From contig NZ_QRBF01000001.1 in the NCBI RefSeq assembly GCF_003363265.1, positions 590,451 to 654,450 on the forward strand: a stretch of 64,000 nt of DNA, in the 5' to 3' direction. Source of the DNA: Dyella psychrodurans. Lineage in GTDB: Bacteria > Pseudomonadota > Gammaproteobacteria > Xanthomonadales > Rhodanobacteraceae. The notes under the pieces are model-generated. The model saw nothing but the letters and a program-made list of their open reading frames with translations, did not search any database and was not told the DNA's origin. A program made the position numbers and the translations under genes. Below are positions 6,886 to 17,044 of this stretch, piece by piece; position 1 is the stretch's first letter; each line of letters starts with the position of its first letter.

Positions 6886-8222
6886 CAGCGTGCAGCCTCC
6901 GCCACGTTGCGACGGCGCTGCCAGGCGAACAGCAGGACCACGGCGAAGCAGCACGCCGGTACGCTCATGGCCGTGGCGATGCTGGAGTGATCCGAGACGG
7001 CGCCCATCACTGCGGTGAGTACGGCGCCGCCGATGATCGTCATCACGAGCAGTGCGGAACCGAGTTTGCGTTCGTCGTCGCCCCGCCCTTCCACGCCCAG
7101 CGCGAAGACCGTGGGGTACATCACCGACATGAAGAAGCTGCACGCCGCCAAGGCATAAGCGCCGCTGCTGCCTGGATGAAGCACCGCGTACAGTGTCAGG
7201 CACACGTTGATCGCGGCGAAGGCCATCAGCAGCCGCACGGGCGCTATGTACTTCATCAGTGCCGTGCCGGCGAATCGTCCTGCCATGAAGCACACCAGTT
7301 CTGCCATGAGGAAGTTGGCGGCGTCCCTGGACGACGTGCCCGTCATCGTCGCCTGCACATAGCGGATGGTGTAGCTCCAGACGCCGACTTGGGCGCCGAC
7401 GTAGAAAAACTGCGCGCACATCGCGCCGACAAAGCGTCGGTCGCGCAACAGCTTGCCCAATACGCCTGCGCCCGCGTGCGTGGCGGACGAGGTATGCGCC
7501 GTCACCGATTTGGGAAAGCGCGTCAGCATGATCAACAACGCCCAGCCGAGCACGACCAGGCCGATCACCAGATACGGCCACTGCACGGCATGCGTTTCGC
7601 TCGTGTAATACGCCGTGCGCTCGGCCGCGCTCATGGCCGAAATCTGCGCGGGTGATCGCTCTATACCCGAGAAAATGAAATGCTGGCCGATCAGCACGCC
7701 CGCGATCGAACCCAGAGGATTGAACGCCTGGGCCAGGTTGAGTCGCCGCGTCGCCGTTTCGCGCGGCCCGAGCAGGGTCACGAAGGGATTGGCCGAAGTT
7801 TCCAGAAACGCCAATCCGCTGGCTATCACGAACAAGGCGAGCAGAAACAGTTCATACGTGCCGACCGATGCGGCGGGCCAGAACAGCAACGCACCCACGC
7901 CGTAAAGCGCCAGGCCGAAGATCACCGCGCTCTTGTAGCCGAAGCGGCGCATGTACATGCCCGCCGGCATCGCCACCAGGAAGTAGCCGAGATAGAAAGC
8001 GCTCTGCACCAGCCCTGCGCGAAAATCGCTGAGCACGAAGGCCTTCTTGAATTGCGCGATGAGCACGTCGTTGAGGTTGTTGGCGCCGCCCCAAAGAAAG
8101 AACAGGCTGACGATCAGCGCCAGCGGAAGCCAGCCGGGCCGGTCGTTTTCGGCGGCGCCGGCCGCGGACACGGGAACCTCTTCTGTCACAGTGTGCACAT
8201 CCACCCTCTTCTCCCGAACCAC
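6885..8222 (-). CDS. fucP: L-fucose:H+ symporter, MFS
   Basis: The product has about 445 residues, twelve hydrophobic segments and the FucP signature in the first helix (LFFLWGGANNLNDVLIAQFKK). It imports L-fucose across the inner membrane with protons. The start is uncertain: GTG codons at 8222, 8204 and 8198 are all possible, and the last two have AGAGG or GGGAG at better spacing. Any choice leaves the membrane part intact. It is divergent from an IclR-type regulator 150 bases away and coupled to the mutarotase gene downstream, forming one L-fucose uptake unit with the secreted fucosidase at 9215. Confidence 0.88.
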   Translation of the reverse strand: MVREKRVDVHTVTEEVPVSAAGAAENDRPGWLPLALIVSLFFLWGGANNLNDVLIAQFKKAFVLSDFRAGLVQSAFYLGYFLVAMPAGMYMRRFGYKSAVIFGLALYGVGALLFWPAASVGTYELFLLALFVIASGLAFLETSANPFVTLLGPRETATRRLNLAQAFNPLGSIAGVLIGQHFIFSGIERSPAQISAMSAAERTAYYTSETHAVQWPYLVIGLVVLGWALLIMLTRFPKSVTAHTSSATHAGAGVLGKLLRDRRFVGAMCAQFFYVGAQVGVWSYTIRYVQATMTGTSSRDAANFLMAELVCFMAGRFAGTALMKYIAPVRLLMAFAAINVCLTLYAVLHPGSSGAYALAACSFFMSVMYPTVFALGVEGRGDDERKLGSALLVMTIIGGAVLTAVMGAVSDHSSIATAMSVPACCFAVVLLFAWQRRRNVAEAAR

Positions 8223-8261
8223 GCCTACCCGCGCGTGACGTTGCCGCCCATTTGTGCAAAT

Positions 8262-8278
8262 ATGAAACCGTTATTCAT
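8262..8278. promoter_or_regulatory. Candidate operator in the fucP / IclR divergent promoter
   Basis: The 152-base region between the divergent fucP and IclR genes contains ATGAA and TTCAT arms separated by seven bases. This weak dyad is a possible IclR-family binding site. It is short and may be chance; the location is its main support. Confidence 0.25.
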
Positions 8279-8374
8279 GGATACTACAAGACGCGCCGCA
8301 ACATGCTAGCCCTGGACAGCTGATCGAAGACGCCTATTAGAGTCAGCAGCCGGTGACCAAAAGGGGAAAAAACC

Positions 8375-9151
8375 ATGGCCAACCCACCTCCCAAATACCG
8401 TGCGCCCGCCCTGGACAAGGGCTTGGACATCCTCGAGCTTCTCGCCGGCGCGAAGCGCCCCCTGAGCATCGCGGAAATTTCCGAAGGCGTCGGGCGCTCG
8501 CGCGGCGAGATATTCCGCATGCTGCAGGTGCTGGAAGAGCGCGATTACATCGCGCGCGGCGAAGGCGACATCGGCTATTCGGTCACCCCGCGCCTGTTCC
8601 GTCTGGGCATGGAGCAGCCGCCCGTCAAAAGCACGATCGAGGCGGCCATGCCGGTGATGCACCGGCTCGCCGATATCAGCGGCCAGGCCTGCCATCTGGT
8701 GGTGCCGTCGGGCGAACAGATCGTGGTGGTCGCCCGCGTCGATCCGCCCGGCGAAGTGGCACTGGTGGTGCGCGTCGGGCATCGCCGTCCGATGGCGAAA
8801 TCCACGTCCGGCCATGTGCTGCTGGCCTTCCAGGAAGAAAAGGTGCGCGAACGCTGGCTGGATCTCATCGCCCGTTACGAACCCACGCTGGAACGCAAAA
8901 AGCTGATGAAGCTGCTGACGCAATTGCGCACGCGCGGCTATGCCACGGAACCGAGCAACGTCGTCGACGCCGTGACGGATATTTCCGCGCCGGTGATGCA
9001 GCACGGCAGCGCCGTTTGCGCACTCACGATTCCGTATATCGAGCAGCAGACCACGGCGCAAACCATGGAAGACGTCATCGCCGAGCTGCTGAGTGCCACC
9101 CGCGAGATTTCCGATGCGTTGCAGTTCGGCATGCCTTCACGGCCCGACTGA
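8375..9151 (+). CDS. IclR-family transcriptional regulator
   Basis: The 258-residue protein has an N-terminal winged helix-turn-helix (LDILELLAGAKRPLSIAEIS then VGRSRGEIFRMLQVLEERDYI, about 15-60) and a C-terminal IclR effector-binding GAF-like domain with the typical HRLADISGQACHL and MAKSTSGHVLLAF segments. ATG at 8375 follows GGGG at eight bases. It is divergent from fucP and lies 63 bases upstream of the fucosidase, so it probably controls fucose uptake and release; the inducer is likely a fucose catabolite (inference). Confidence 0.85.
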   Translation: MANPPPKYRAPALDKGLDILELLAGAKRPLSIAEISEGVGRSRGEIFRMLQVLEERDYIARGEGDIGYSVTPRLFRLGMEQPPVKSTIEAAMPVMHRLADISGQACHLVVPSGEQIVVVARVDPPGEVALVVRVGHRRPMAKSTSGHVLLAFQEEKVRERWLDLIARYEPTLERKKLMKLLTQLRTRGYATEPSNVVDAVTDISAPVMQHGSAVCALTIPYIEQQTTAQTMEDVIAELLSATREISDALQFGMPSRPD

Positions 9152-9214
9152 TCGTCTGCGCACGCCACCCACCACACGCACGAAGTCCTCGACTGCCTGA
9201 CAGGTTCTGAAGCC

Positions 9215-10591
9215 ATGCTCCTAAATCGACGTTTTCTTTTCGCCACTGCTGCGATGGCCCTATCCGTTGCCGGCAGCGCTTCGGCCCAGAATTTCGTCGA
9301 TGTCAAACCTTCGCCGCAGCAGTTGCATTGGCAGGATCTTCAATTCGGCGTGATCGTGCATTTCGGCACCAACACGTTTCTGGATCGCGAATGGGGCGAC
9401 GGCACGGCCGATCCCAAGGTGTTCAATCCCGATCATGTCGATCCGGACCAGTGGGCGCGTGCAGCCAAGTCTGCTGGCGCAACGTATGTTGTGCTCGTCG
9501 CCAAGCATCACGATGGGTTCTCGCTGTGGCCGACGGATCAGAGCGACTATTCGGTCAAGGCGAGCCCGTGGATGAATGGCAAGGGCAACCTCGTGCAGAT
9601 GACGGAAGAAGCCGTCCGCAAAGAAGGCATGGAATTCGGCGTTTATCTCTCGCCCTGGGATCGCCACGAACCGCGCTACAAGGATTCCGCCGCCTACGAT
9701 AAGTACTACCTCGCGCAGATGGACGAGCTGGTGCAGGGTTACGGCCCGCTGGTCGAATGGTGGCTCGATGGCGCCGGCAGCGCGGGTCATGTCTACGACT
9801 TCAAGAAATACGTCGAAGAACTGCGTACCTACCAGTCGAACACCATGGTCTTCGCCGATGTGTCGCTGTTCGGCTATGGCGACATCCGCTGGGTGGGACA
9901 GGAAGACGGACACATCCACGGCGAAAACTGGAACGTGATCGATCGCCATAGCGAACTGCGCTGGCGCCCGGTGGAAGTCGACACGCCGCTGCACAAGCTG
10001 CAATGGTTCTGGCATCCCGACAGCGACAAGACGCTCAAGAGCGTCGATGAGCTGGTCGACATCTGGGAAAACAGCGTCGGACGCGGCGGCCAGTTGATGC
10101 TTGGCATCGCGCCGAATCGCCATGGCCGGCTGCCGGATGCCGACGTGGCGCGTCTGAAGGAGTTCGGCGAAGCGCTGGAAGCGCGTTACGGTGTCGACAA
10201 GGATCTGGCGAAAAACCATCTCGCCGCCGATGCCAATGTCGCCGCCGCGCTGGATGGCGATCGCGATACGTTCTGGTCCGCGCCGGATGATGCTCATCAC
10301 GCCACGCTCGAAGTCGATTTCGCCAAGCCGGTGACCTTCGATCACACGCTCACGATGGAATGGCTGAACGAAGGTCAATGCGTGCAGAAGTACGCGGTCG
10401 AAGCATGGACGAACGGCGCATGGACACCGGTGGTCAAGGCGGAAGCCATCGGCCATATGAAGATCGATCGCTTCGCACCCACCACGGCCACCAAGGTGCG
10501 GCTGAACATCCTGTCCAGCACATGCACGGCGCGCATTCGCGAGTTCCAGCTATTCGACGTGGGCGATCTTCACGCGACGACCAACTCGTAG
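9215..10591 (+). CDS. Secreted alpha-L-fucosidase, GH29
   Basis: The 458-residue protein has a signal peptide (cleavage near ASA/QN at about 24), a GH29 catalytic barrel and a C-terminal galactose-binding-like (F5/8 type C) domain from about 340. Family marks include FGVIVHFGTNTF, KHHDGFSLW and EWWLDGAGS, where D185 is the expected catalytic nucleophile. It removes terminal alpha-linked L-fucose from glycans in the periplasm or outside, giving substrate to FucP. Its last 22 bases overlap the end of the convergent malic enzyme gene. Length fits short bacterial GH29 enzymes. Confidence 0.9.
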   Translation: MLLNRRFLFATAAMALSVAGSASAQNFVDVKPSPQQLHWQDLQFGVIVHFGTNTFLDREWGDGTADPKVFNPDHVDPDQWARAAKSAGATYVVLVAKHHDGFSLWPTDQSDYSVKASPWMNGKGNLVQMTEEAVRKEGMEFGVYLSPWDRHEPRYKDSAAYDKYYLAQMDELVQGYGPLVEWWLDGAGSAGHVYDFKKYVEELRTYQSNTMVFADVSLFGYGDIRWVGQEDGHIHGENWNVIDRHSELRWRPVEVDTPLHKLQWFWHPDSDKTLKSVDELVDIWENSVGRGGQLMLGIAPNRHGRLPDADVARLKEFGEALEARYGVDKDLAKNHLAADANVAAALDGDRDTFWSAPDDAHHATLEVDFAKPVTFDHTLTMEWLNEGQCVQKYAVEAWTNGAWTPVVKAEAIGHMKIDRFAPTTATKVRLNILSSTCTARIREFQLFDVGDLHATTNS

Positions 10592-12276
10592 GGACGATAG
10601 CGCGGCTCCCAGACAATCGCCTGAATGCGCTTGTCGAGCGTCGCCTCATCGCAAACGTCGGCTACGCCGTCGGCCTGGGCCTGGATAGCCACGGCCCTCG
10701 CCACAGCCACCGACACGGCACGCAATTGATCGACGGGCGGCAGCAGACGCCCGTGCGGGTCACTGACCGTCGGCGACATGTCCGCGACGACTTTGCCGGC
10801 GACCATGAACATCGCATCCGTCACGCGTTTGGCGCCCGCCGCCAATACGCCAAGGCCTACGCCCGGAAAGATGTATGAGTTGTTGGTCTGGTCGATGTCG
10901 AAGCGCCTGTCATGCCACTGCACCGGCGCAAAGGGACTGCCTGTACCGATCAACGCACGCCCGTCCGTCCATTCGATCAACTGCTGTGGCGTCGCCTCGC
11001 TGCGCGAGGTGGGATTGGACAACGGGAAAATCACCGGGCGCTCCACGTTCTGCGCCATCTCGCGAACCACCGGCTCGGTGAAGGCGCCCGTCTGACCTGA
11101 CACGCCGATCAGCACGGTAGGTTTCGCGTTGCGCACGACATCGAACAAGCCGATCTGATCCGGCTTGCCCAGCGACCAGTCCTTCACGACGTCGCGTTGT
11201 TGCACGAACGGCGTCTGCGCGGGCGTGATGCCTTCCATGCCTTCTAGCAGCAATCCATTGCGATCGACCAGGAAGAACGCTTTGCGCGCCTGTTCTTCGT
11301 TCAAGCCCGCATCGACCATCACCCGCAGCAGCAACGAGGAAATGCCGCACCCTGCCGAACCCGCGCCCAGCACGGCAATGCGCTGATGGGTCAGCGGGAT
11401 GCCCGTGACGTTGATCGCCGCGAGCAGCGTGCTCGCCGCAATCGCGGCGGTGCCCTGGATATCGTCGTTGAACGTGCAAAGCCGGTCGCGGTATTTGGCC
11501 AGCATGCGGCTGGCGTTGGAGCCGGCGAAATCTTCCCACTGGAGCAGCACGTTCGGCCAGCGCTCGATCACCGCGCTGACGAATTCCTCCACGAACACAT
11601 CGTATTCCGCGCCCACGATGCGCTCGTGACGCCATCCGATGTAAAGCGGATTGGTAAGGCGCTCGTGATTGTTGGTGCCCACGTCCAGCAGGATGGGCAA
11701 GGTCAGATCCGGATGAATGCCCGCGCAGCCTGTATAGAGCGAAAGCTTTCCGATCGGAATGCCCATGCCGCCCGCGCCCTGGTCGCCCAGTCCGAGAATG
11801 CGCTCGCCGTCGCTGACGACGATCACCCGCACATGGTCGAAGCGCGAATCGGACAGGATCTCGCGAATGCGGTGCCTGTTCGGATAGCTCAGGAACAGAC
11901 CGCGCGGCTTGCGCCAGATCTCGCTGAAATGCTGGCAGCCTTCGCCCACGGTGGGCGTATAGACCAGCGGCAGCAGTTCGTCGAAATGCCGTATCAGCAC
12001 GGCGTAGAACAGGGTTTCGTTGGTGTCCTGCAAATCGCGCAGGAAGGCGTAGCGCTCGAAGTCGGTATTGAATGCGCGCATGACGCGGAGGCGGCGCTCG
12101 ATCTGTTCGTCGATGGTGCCGATGTGGGGCGGCAGCAAACCGTGCAATCGGAAGACGTCGCGCTCTCGCTCGCTGAAAGCCATGCCCTTGTTCAACATGG
12201 GCTTGGTGACGAGATCGTAGCCGGTCAGGTGGGTCCTGATGGGCGAGTCAGAACCGAATGCGGGGAGTTCATACAT
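10570..12276 (-). CDS. maeA: NAD-dependent malic enzyme
   Basis: The 568-residue cytosolic enzyme converts L-malate to pyruvate, CO2 and NADH, linking the TCA cycle to pyruvate. The length matches the E. coli SfcA/MaeA type (about 565). Recognisable segments are LVYTPTVGEGCQHFSEIWR, GERILGLGDQGAGGMGIPIGKL, the metal/active-site region QWEDFAGSNA and FNDDIQGTAAI, then the nucleotide fold AVLGAGSAGCGI and PLSNPTSRSE. ATG at 12276 is preferred because GGAG lies about ten bases upstream; the frame extends to 12318 without a ribosome binding site. It is transcribed alone and converges on the fucosidase with a 22-base overlap. Confidence 0.95.
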   Translation of the reverse strand: MYELPAFGSDSPIRTHLTGYDLVTKPMLNKGMAFSERERDVFRLHGLLPPHIGTIDEQIERRLRVMRAFNTDFERYAFLRDLQDTNETLFYAVLIRHFDELLPLVYTPTVGEGCQHFSEIWRKPRGLFLSYPNRHRIREILSDSRFDHVRVIVVSDGERILGLGDQGAGGMGIPIGKLSLYTGCAGIHPDLTLPILLDVGTNNHERLTNPLYIGWRHERIVGAEYDVFVEEFVSAVIERWPNVLLQWEDFAGSNASRMLAKYRDRLCTFNDDIQGTAAIAASTLLAAINVTGIPLTHQRIAVLGAGSAGCGISSLLLRVMVDAGLNEEQARKAFFLVDRNGLLLEGMEGITPAQTPFVQQRDVVKDWSLGKPDQIGLFDVVRNAKPTVLIGVSGQTGAFTEPVVREMAQNVERPVIFPLSNPTSRSEATPQQLIEWTDGRALIGTGSPFAPVQWHDRRFDIDQTNNSYIFPGVGLGVLAAGAKRVTDAMFMVAGKVVADMSPTVSDPHGRLLPPVDQLRAVSVAVARAVAIQAQADGVADVCDEATLDKRIQAIVWEPRYRPYELVVA

Positions 12277-12461
12277 GGCGCACGGTCTCCGTTGGCAATA
12301 CGCGCCACTACACCACATTCTCCGTTACAGACGTGTCGCACATCGCGGCAACAACCGGGGATTGTATTCAGGAACAATCGATAACAATGGCCGGCAGTTA
12401 GTGACATATCCCTAACGAGCAAGGGTGTTGAATGCTCGCACCATAAGGAGGAGGAACGCTC

Positions 12462-12884
12462 ATGAAAAAGCAAATCGGCGGTATTTTGGTGATCGGATTC
12501 GGCCTTGCCTGCAGCGCAAGCTTCGCTCAGGACCTTGGCAGCCTAGGCAGCAAATTGGGCGGCATGGTGCCCGGCGGCGGCTCGATGACGTCCGGCAGCA
12601 TGGGGAACGTGGCCGGCCTCCTGGGCTACTGCGTCAAGAACAATTACCTAGGCGGCGGTTCCGGCGCATCGGGCATCCAGAATCAGTTGCTTGGCAAGAT
12701 GGGTGGCCAGGCCAGCAGCGACTCGGGTTACCTGAGCGGCTCCAAAGGCATTCTGCAGGGCGGAAACGGCAAGACCATGGACCTTGGCAGCGTCGGCGGC
12801 GGCTCGAGCGACATGAAGTCGAAGATCACCACCAAGGTTTGCGATACCGTGCTCAAGCAGGGTAAATCGTTCCTGGGGCATTGA
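12462..12884 (+). CDS. DUF2501 periplasmic protein, YjjA-like
   Basis: The 140-residue protein has a clear signal peptide (MKKQIGGILVIGFGLACSAS, cleavage near FAQ) and a Gly/Ser-rich mature part with LGYCVKNNYLGG and KITTKVCDTVLKQGKSFLG, the two conserved cysteine segments of the YjjA/DUF2501 family. The cysteines probably form a disulfide in the periplasm. Function is unknown; E. coli YjjA is uncharacterised. A very strong ribosome binding site (AAGGAGGAGG) precedes ATG 12462, suggesting high expression. It is a single gene ending in a terminator-like hairpin. Confidence 0.85.
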   Translation: MKKQIGGILVIGFGLACSASFAQDLGSLGSKLGGMVPGGGSMTSGSMGNVAGLLGYCVKNNYLGGGSGASGIQNQLLGKMGGQASSDSGYLSGSKGILQGGNGKTMDLGSVGGGSSDMKSKITTKVCDTVLKQGKSFLGH

Positions 12885-12916
12885 AGAACGGGCAAGCCGC
12901 TTCGCTTGCACGGAAC

Positions 12917-12949
12917 ATCCGCATCGGCGATGCATGCGCCGATGCGGAT
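12917..12949. terminator. Bidirectional hairpin between convergent genes
   Basis: The arms ATCCGCATCGGCG (12917-12929) and CGCCGATGCGGAT (12937-12949) form a perfect 13-bp stem with a seven-base loop, between the DUF2501 gene and fghA. There is no strong U-run, but position and stability fit a shared terminator. Confidence 0.65.
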
Positions 12950-12957
12950 CGCCGGTT

Positions 12958-13788
12958 TCAGCTGCGCAATGCCGCTGCGTGATACGCGATATGCTCGCCG
13001 ATAAAGCTGGCGATGAAGTAATAGCTGTGATCGTATCCGGGCTGCATGCGCAGCGTGAGCGGATGACCGGCGGCCTCCGCAGCCGTCTTCAGCAAGTGGG
13101 GACGGAGCTGCGTTCGGAGAAACTCATCCGCGTCGCCCTGATCGATCAGCAGTGGTAGCCGCTCGCTCGCTGTTTGTACGAGTTCGGTGGCATCCCACGC
13201 CTTCCAGGCTTCCCGATCGTCGCCGAGGTAGGCGGCGAACGCCTTCTCTCCCCACGGCACTTGCGAGGGTGCGACGATGGGGGAAAACGCCGACACGCTG
13301 CGATAGCGGCCTGGATTCCTCAAGGCAATCGTCAACGCACCGTGGCCACCCATGGAGTGACCGCTGACCGCACGCGCATTCGTCACAGGGCAATGCGCCT
13401 CGATCAAGGCAGGCAATTCATGCACGACATAGTCGTGCATGCGGTAATGCCGCGCCCAGGGTTCCCGCGTGGCGTTGATATAAAAACCGGCGCCGATGCC
13501 GAGATCGTAACCCTCGGCATCGGCAACACCTTCTCCACGCGGACTGGTATCCGGTGCCACCAGCGCAACGCCCTGCTCCGCCGCGTAGCGCTGCGCGCCC
13601 GCCTTGGTGATGAAGTTCTGTTCGGTGCACGTAAGGCCGGACAACCAGTACAGCACGGGCACCGGCTTCTTGGCGGCCTGCGGTGGAAGGTAAACCGCAA
13701 AGCGCATGTCGCAGCCAAGCACTTCGGAACGGTGCCCGTATACATCCTGCCAACCGCCGAAACAGGCGCGATGTTCAATGCGTTCCAT
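12958..13788 (-). CDS. fghA: S-formylglutathione hydrolase
   Basis: The 276-residue alpha/beta-hydrolase of the esterase D family hydrolyses S-formylglutathione to formate and glutathione, the second step of glutathione-dependent formaldehyde removal. Visible: [23 protein letters not shown], the nucleophile elbow [11 protein letters not shown], and the catalytic Asp and His in [11 protein letters not shown] and [12 protein letters not shown] at 13788 gives the canonical [14 protein letters not shown] start; the longer frame to 14076 runs back into frmA. It lies 17 bases after frmA, so the two form one operon. Confidence 0.95.
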   Translation of the reverse strand: MERIEHRACFGGWQDVYGHRSEVLGCDMRFAVYLPPQAAKKPVPVLYWLSGLTCTEQNFITKAGAQRYAAEQGVALVAPDTSPRGEGVADAEGYDLGIGAGFYINATREPWARHYRMHDYVVHELPALIEAHCPVTNARAVSGHSMGGHGALTIALRNPGRYRSVSAFSPIVAPSQVPWGEKAFAAYLGDDREAWKAWDATELVQTASERLPLLIDQGDADEFLRTQLRPHLLKTAAEAAGHPLTLRMQPGYDHSYYFIASFIGEHIAYHAAALRS

Positions 13789-13805
13789 GTTTGCGACGCC
13801 CTGGC

Positions 13806-14951
<1,146 letters not shown>

Positions 14952-15065
14952 TTATCCAACGATGCGGCGACGATCGAAATGGCTATATTGCCGCGCATGA
15001 AAGTGGTCATTGGGCACGCATGTCGCCGGGCGTAACGTAGACCCGGCTTCAGCCAGGAGATGACC

Positions 15066-15653
15066 ATGACGACGTACGGGAAAATGGCGCTGCTCGGCAT
15101 CGCGTGCATCGCAAGTCTCGCGCTATGTACGGGACGCGCGTCCGCTCAGGCGACTGACGCACACGCCGGCCCGTCATACCGCGATGGCGCGCATGATTTC
15201 GACTTTGAAATCGGCACCTGGAAAACGCACCTGACGCGCCTCCTTCATCCCTTGAGCGGCTCGCATGCCTGGGCCACGTACGATGGCACCACCGTGGTTC
15301 GCAAGGTCTGGGATGGACGAGCCAACCTCGTGGAACTGGAAGCCGACGGCCAGGCCGGTCACCTCGAACTGCTTTCGCTGCGCCTCTACAATCCCGATGC
15401 GCATCAATGGAGCCTCAATGTCGCCAGCAGCCGCGGCGGCAGTCTCGGCGTACCGACCATCGGCGAATTCAAGAACGGGCGCGGCGAATTCATCGACCAG
15501 GAAACCTTCAACGGCCGCGCGATCCTGGTCCGATTCGTGATCTCCGATATCAAGCCGGATTCGTGTCATTTCGAACAGGCGTTTTCCGACGATGGCGGCA
15601 AAACCTGGGAAGTGAACTGGATCGCCACGGACGTTCGGGTTAAAACAGGCTGA
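15066..15653 (+). CDS. Exported protein, DUF1579-like
   Basis: The product has about 195 residues and a signal peptide (YGKMALLGIACIASLALC, cleavage near ASA/QA). ATG at 15066 is preferred over 15060 because AGGAG sits six bases upstream. The mature part starts HDFDFEIGTWKTHLTR and continues through a lipocalin-like beta series (GTTVVRKVWDGRANLVELEAD, WSLNVASSRGG, HFEQAFSDDGGKTWEVNW), a pattern seen in DUF1579 and related small-ligand barrels. No enzymatic motif is visible. Thirty-four bases separate it from the next exported protein, so the two may be co-transcribed. The family call is tentative. Confidence 0.7.
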   Translation: MTTYGKMALLGIACIASLALCTGRASAQATDAHAGPSYRDGAHDFDFEIGTWKTHLTRLLHPLSGSHAWATYDGTTVVRKVWDGRANLVELEADGQAGHLELLSLRLYNPDAHQWSLNVASSRGGSLGVPTIGEFKNGRGEFIDQETFNGRAILVRFVISDIKPDSCHFEQAFSDDGGKTWEVNWIATDVRVKTG

Positions 15654-15687
15654 AAGAGCTGCGAAGCTCTGTCCACCGAGAGTGCTG

Positions 15688-17040
15688 ATGTCTGCGCGCC
15701 GGGTAGCCGCCATCGGATGCGTGCTGTGGATGGCCTCCACGGCGACGTCCGTTTGTGCGCAATCGGAAAACGAATGGACAGCCGAACAGGCTGCCGCCGC
15801 GCAAAAGTCCGACAAGATCATGGCGCAGGCCAACGCCCATAAAGGATTGCTTGCGCAATACCTTGTGCTGCGACAGGCCTATGCCAGCGACAACTCTCGT
15901 GCGTTTCGCATGATCTTCGGCCAGTACGTCAGCTGGTATCAGAGCTTTCTTGGCGACTACCCGCTGGCCGTCAAGAGCTTTTCAATCGCACAACCCGCGC
16001 AGCCGGACGACCATCCATCCCCATTGACGACAGGCATCTACACTGCACGCCCCGCCGTGGAAGCTATACCGGAACTCGCCCGGCACTATCGCATCGTGCT
16101 GTTCAACGAAGCGCACAACGTGGCGCTCACCCGCAGCCTCACGGTGCAACTGTTGAGCCGACTGCGCGAGGAAGGCTTCGACTACTTCGCAGCCGAAACG
16201 CTGGTCCAGAGCGACACGGCACTTGCATCGCGCGGCTATCCCACCGACGACAGCGGGTTCTACACCGAGGAACCCGTGTATGCGGAGATGGTGCGCACGG
16301 CGCTGAAGCTTGGCTTCAAGGTTGTCGCTTATGAAGCGACGTCCAGTGCATTGAGCGGCGACGCGCGCGAGGCCGAGCAGGCGCGGCATATCTACGAACA
16401 AGTCTTCGCGCATGACCCGAAGGCGCGATTGATCGTCAATGCGGGCTACGACCACATCGTGACGTCCGGGCCCTACCTTGGTGGCAAGTCGATGGCGGAA
16501 TATCTGTCCGCGCTCGCCAAGGAACCCATGCTTTCGGTGGAGCAAACCATGCTGTACCCGCGGCCATCGAGCAACGACGATCATCCGTACTACACCACGG
16601 TGATGCAAAAACTCCATCCGGATGAACCCATCGTGTTTGTCGACGCCAAGGGGAAGCCCTGGTCTCTGCGACCTGGCTACGACATCAGCGTTTTCTTTCC
16701 GCCCATCAAGCTGGAGCATGGACGACCCGGCTGGCTCAGCCTGGGCGGATTGCGCCGCCCTTATCCGGTGACAGCGGATAACTGCCGCGCGCACTACCCC
16801 TGCCTGGTCGAAGCGCGCTATGACAACGAAGGCGCCGATGCCATTCCTGCGGATCGGATGCTGCTGGAACAGGTGCCGCTAGGTCTCTCCGACACCCACA
16901 TCGCCGTGTACAGCAGCAATCAGGGCGTACCGTCCAGCGATCTCTACCTGCGGCCCGGGAAGTACCAGGTGAGTTTTGAGACCGACAACGATCGCGTCAT
17001 CCACCGGGAAGACATCGTCGTACCCGAAGCAAGTCACTGA
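15688..17040 (+). CDS. Exported EreA/ChaN-like protein of unknown function
   Basis: The product has about 450 residues with a signal peptide (AAIGCVLWMASTATSVCAQ). The region around 130-260 has the shape of EreA/ChaN-type TIKI-like domains: IVLFNEAHNVALTRSLTVQLL (a G/N-E-x-H motif), then DYFAAETLV, FKVVAYEA and LIVNAGYDHIVTSGPYLGGKSMAEYL, with His and Glu residues that could bind metal or haem. The C-terminal third (HIAVYSSNQGVPSSDLYLRPGKYQV) looks like a beta-sandwich. ATG at 15688 has GAGAG six bases upstream. The exact family is not recognised with certainty. Confidence 0.6.
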   Translation: MSARRVAAIGCVLWMASTATSVCAQSENEWTAEQAAAAQKSDKIMAQANAHKGLLAQYLVLRQAYASDNSRAFRMIFGQYVSWYQSFLGDYPLAVKSFSIAQPAQPDDHPSPLTTGIYTARPAVEAIPELARHYRIVLFNEAHNVALTRSLTVQLLSRLREEGFDYFAAETLVQSDTALASRGYPTDDSGFYTEEPVYAEMVRTALKLGFKVVAYEATSSALSGDAREAEQARHIYEQVFAHDPKARLIVNAGYDHIVTSGPYLGGKSMAEYLSALAKEPMLSVEQTMLYPRPSSNDDHPYYTTVMQKLHPDEPIVFVDAKGKPWSLRPGYDISVFFPPIKLEHGRPGWLSLGGLRRPYPVTADNCRAHYPCLVEARYDNEGADAIPADRMLLEQVPLGLSDTHIAVYSSNQGVPSSDLYLRPGKYQVSFETDNDRVIHREDIVVPEASH

Positions 17041-17044
17041 GAAG

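Noticed and set aside
6526-7581. A 351-residue minus-strand frame containing the mutarotase
   Set aside because: Only the last 119 codons (start 6885) resemble a protein; the upstream part is an Arg/His-rich shadow of fucP in another frame.
8262-8278. A firm IclR operator
   Set aside because: The dyad has only 5-bp arms; kept as a low-confidence feature, not as a finding.
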